32,694 nt of DNA from a virus, in the IMG/VR virus record IMGVR_UViG_3300026488_000042, positions 1 through 32,694 of that record; one strand, written 5' to 3'. Under the pieces are notes generated by a model. It ran no database searches, was not told the origin of the DNA, and was given only the letters and a program-made list of their open reading frames with translations. Every line of letters starts with the position of its first letter. The first letter of the stretch is position 1. Positions 30,536 to 32,694 of the stretch are shown here, one piece after another. The translations under genes were made by a program, and so were the position numbers.

Positions 30536-31944
30536 GATGCAAAATCTCCCTCTTGCTCTTCTAAAAAAACATCTCTTTCGTGATATTCTTCTATCTCATC
30601 TGGTGTTGCTATGACTGTATTACTTGCTAGTGCCATTGCATCACTAATATCTGGACTTCTTCCTAATGCTTCTTTTATATCCTTTTTGCTTATGATTTGG
30701 ATTACTCCTTTTTCTGTGATTTTAAATCTCTGTGCTGATAACTCGCCAATAGCGCTATCATCATCAAACATTTTTCCCTCGTCTTCAAGTATATTTTTTA
30801 ACTTGTAATAGAGTTCTGCTCTAAGATTGAGATAAATATCTGGTCGTGATGATTTCTCGCTTACTTTGCAGCTTATAGCGGGTATATGATAGAATTGAGG
30901 CTCATTTAATGCACTCATTAAACCGCTGCCCTCTCCGATACTATCTACAAATATTGCTTTAGGCTCTCTTCCTTTCTCTTTTGCTTCAAGATAGATACTC
31001 GCTAACCATCTGGCTGTATTCACTTGTCTATGCTTCCCTGTAATAGGACACTCTACTTTTTCATAAAAATAATGCCCTACTCTCTTGACTAGCATAGTTC
31101 TATCATCTCCAGCATCTGCATAATCTAATCCCCATACTTCCGCACCGTAATCGTTGTAATCATCTCCTATGTTAATTGCATCTTCAATAACATACATCGG
31201 AATAACTGCATCGCTTGAAGTTCTTGGAAACCTACCTAAAACACGAACACGATAAGCATCACTATCCTCGCCATACTCTTTCTTTTTTCTCTCTATACTC
31301 TCTCGTGATACATTCTCACTAAGTTCTGCATTAAATGTATGGCACTTCCATAACTCCCTATTCTTATGCTGTGAGTTGTAAAAATAACCATCGGTCCTAG
31401 TTGGATTTGCTGTTAATAGTCGTAAGTGTTGATTACCTGTTAAACTACCCTCGATTACTTCAAAGATTGTGTTAGGAACTCCACTCGCTTCGTCAATAAT
31501 CCAACACAAAAAAGTAGCGTGAAAACCTTGTAAACCCTCTGGTGCTTCTTTTCTTGCTGTTCTTGCTACACATTGATTATTATTACAAAAAGCTACGCTA
31601 TCATTCTTGACTGTTACACACTCTTTTAATTCTTTTGGTAACTTCTCTCGCCATTTTCTAACTTCTGGTAATAATAATCTTGTGAGCTGTGGTGCTGTTG
31701 GTGCTGTCGCTGGTATTTTCGCATCATATTTGAATAAGCCTACCCACAAAATAACCCACGATAATAGAGTAGATTTTCCAGTTCCGTGTCCTGACGCTAT
31801 GCTTATATCTTTAACACCTGCGTCTATGTCTTGCAGCACTGCTTTTTGTTGGCTTGATGGCTTTCTATCACTCTTTGCAAACAAACACTCATCTACAAAT
31901 AGCTCTATGCTTGAAGCCCATCTATCAAGGACTTTAGTTGTTTT
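30529..31944 (-). CDS. terL: Terminase large subunit
   Basis: A 471-aa motor that cuts concatemers and pumps DNA into the head. The ATPase domain has Walker A SGHGTGKST (51-59) and a Walker B strand ending in IIDEA with D151 and the catalytic E152; LLTANPTRTDG (176-186) is the coupling motif. The RNase H-like nuclease domain shows the GLDYADAGDDRT start (D274), FVDSIGEG (D334) and SPDISDAMALA (D432, D435) for metal binding. I chose ATG 31944; a TTG at 31986 gives 14 more residues but lies deep in terS. It overlaps terS by 11 bases. Confidence 0.93.
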   Translation of the reverse strand, partial: KTTKVLDRWASSIELFVDECLFAKSDRKPSSQQKAVLQDIDAGVKDISIASGHGTGKSTLLSWVILWVGLFKYDAKIPATAPTAPQLTRLLLPEVRKWREKLPKELKECVTVKNDSVAFCNNNQCVARTARKEAPEGLQGFHATFLCWIIDEASGVPNTIFEVIEGSLTGNQHLRLLTANPTRTDGYFYNSQHKNRELWKCHTFNAELSENVSRESIERKKKEYGEDSDAYRVRVLGRFPRTSSDAVIPMYVIEDAINIGDDYNDYGAEVWGLDYADAGDDRTMLVKRVGHYFYEKVECPITGKHRQVNTARWLASIYLEAKEKGREPKAIFVDSIGEGSGLMSALNEPQFYHIPAISCKVSEKSSRPDIYLNLRAELYYKLKNILEDEGKMFDDDSAIGELSAQRFKITEKGVIQIISKKDIKEALGRSPDISDAMALASNTVIATPDEIEEYHERDVFLEEQEGDFASW

Positions 31945-32434
31945 CATTCTTTTTTGCCATCTGTCTATTATAAAAATCTTCTGCAAAGTCTGCTAATGAT
32001 ATATCACTTGCTTTTTGCTTGTTGTCTTTCTCAAACATTCCTAAGTGTTTCGCTATGTTTGTGAGTGCTGTGTTTACTGCTGTTAAGTTTGTATCTCTCA
32101 TCTCAACTTCAAGAGTGTTAGATATTCCCTCTCCTGCACCCTCTGTTACAATGTGACTACTAGCTTTATCTCCTAATCCAATCTCTATAACTTTTGTATA
32201 AGTATCAAGCACCTTTTTAACATTCCATTGACTCTCTTCTTCTGCTTTGGCTTGTAGCTCTTTTAACCTTGCGGTAATATTGTGGTTACTTAAAAGCTTT
32301 GATGCACTTTCTATAATCGTTTTATCTTTCATTCTTGAAGTAGAATAAGCATACTTATAAGCCTCTGTTGCATTTCCACATTCAAAGTATTTGAGTACGA
32401 ATTTCTCTTGCTTTACTGTTAGCTTTTTACTCAT
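31934..32434 (-). CDS. terS: Terminase small subunit
   Basis: A 166-aa DNA-recognition subunit. The start MSKKLTVKQEKFVLKYFECG followed by NATEAYKYAYS matches the Terminase_2 type N-terminus, and SASKLLSNHNITARLKELQ is the end of its DNA-binding helix-turn-helix domain. The middle (WNVKKVLDTYTKVIEIGLGD) is the oligomerisation region, and the tail near 110-150 (LTAVNTALTNIAKHLGMFE) probably contacts TerL. Of two adjacent ATGs (32437 and 32434) after AGAGGTTTT, the second has the better spacer. A third ATG at 32452 has no clear site. Confidence 0.87.
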   Translation of the reverse strand: MSKKLTVKQEKFVLKYFECGNATEAYKYAYSTSRMKDKTIIESASKLLSNHNITARLKELQAKAEEESQWNVKKVLDTYTKVIEIGLGDKASSHIVTEGAGEGISNTLEVEMRDTNLTAVNTALTNIAKHLGMFEKDNKQKASDISLADFAEDFYNRQMAKKNENN

Positions 32435-32505
32435 CATAAAACCTCTTTTCATTGTTAATCATACTTCTATCAAAGATGGAGTGCAAAACACTCTCTATCT
32501 TCTCT

Positions 32506-32694
32506 TTAATAATCTGTATCATCAATATCTCCATTAACAACACCTGCACCATCTCTAAGCTTTAAATCTTTTTTTCGCTCTTCAACCGCTCTAATTAAAA
32601 AGTTTCTCGCTCTTCCTACAATATTACTTACTGCTAAGACTCTTTCAAAATCTTCTAACTCTTTAGCTCCCATATCTCTAATATCTTCTATCTT
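32506..32694 (-). CDS. Partial small gene upstream of terS
   Basis: An open frame enters from the right edge and ends in TAA at 32506-32508, 71 bases before the terS start region. The visible 62 residues are helical and charged (DIRDMGAKELEDFERVL, GRARNFLIRAVEERKK), then acidic (GDIDDTDY). No domain is recognised. The N-terminus is outside the window. As the gene just upstream of terS on the same strand it is probably a packaging-region or regulatory protein. Confidence 0.6.
   Translation of the reverse strand, partial: KIEDIRDMGAKELEDFERVLAVSNIVGRARNFLIRAVEERKKDLKLRDGAGVVNGDIDDTDY

Noticed and set aside
1-32694. tRNA, rRNA, CRISPR arrays and insertion sequences
   Set aside because: No cloverleaf with a CCA end, no spaced repeat array and no transposase were seen. 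The only tandem repeat is the coding 15-bp unit.

Overview
The window is AT-rich (about 30% G+C by eye), tightly packed and phage-derived. It holds one structural and lysis block on the minus strand (about 5.1 to 32.7 kb) that converges with a short early, recombination and integration operon on the plus strand (0.86 to 5.0 kb). Codon usage and promoters with a T-rich tract and TTTG before the -10 suggest a Campylobacterota host (Arcobacter or Sulfurimonas type). This is an inference; no host marker gene lies in the window.

Left end (1-859): a secreted staphylococcal-nuclease-like gene runs off the edge on the minus strand. Next comes a 464-base stretch without a convincing gene. It carries two 15-bp palindromes around divergent promoters, two copies of a 16-bp quasi-palindrome (one over a plus-strand -10), and a hairpin-bearing leader. 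Early operon (860-4980, plus): five tiny coupled ORFs (three before recE, two after the YopX gene), a RecE-like exonuclease, a RecT-like annealing protein, a YopX-family protein, an excisionase-like protein and a tyrosine recombinase. No repressor or replication gene is visible. The 3' end of the integrase gene and the following spacer share a 17-nt direct repeat that may be an integrase arm-site array.

Late block, read in transcription order from the right edge: a partial small gene, TerS, TerL, a 97-aa protein, the portal, two small proteins, a scaffold-like protein, a strong terminator, an SU10-type major capsid protein, a 140-aa connector-like protein and a 55-aa membrane protein. Then follow appendage or virion proteins (325, 123, 469, 802, 491, 188, 202, 241, 347, 453 and 279 aa) and a 2447-aa polyvalent protein. 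Last is the lysis cassette: a 105-aa membrane protein, a three-TM holin and a T4-type lysozyme. No sheath, tail tube or tape measure is seen, so a podovirus-like particle is likely, with the giant protein probably packaged and ejected.

The most notable new signals are: (1) a conserved late-promoter architecture, a 23-nt element at fixed spacing from a T-tract and -10, before the capsid gene, the 279-aa gene, the giant gene and, in a diverged form with perfect TATAAT, the lysis cassette; (2) a leader motif (ATCAATACAAAAGG type) before four genes, three of them with a nearby hairpin; (3) the giant protein with two copies of a HEIQH metallopeptidase-like module plus nuclease-like and transferase-like regions; (4) duplication of the connector domain at the base of an appendage protein.
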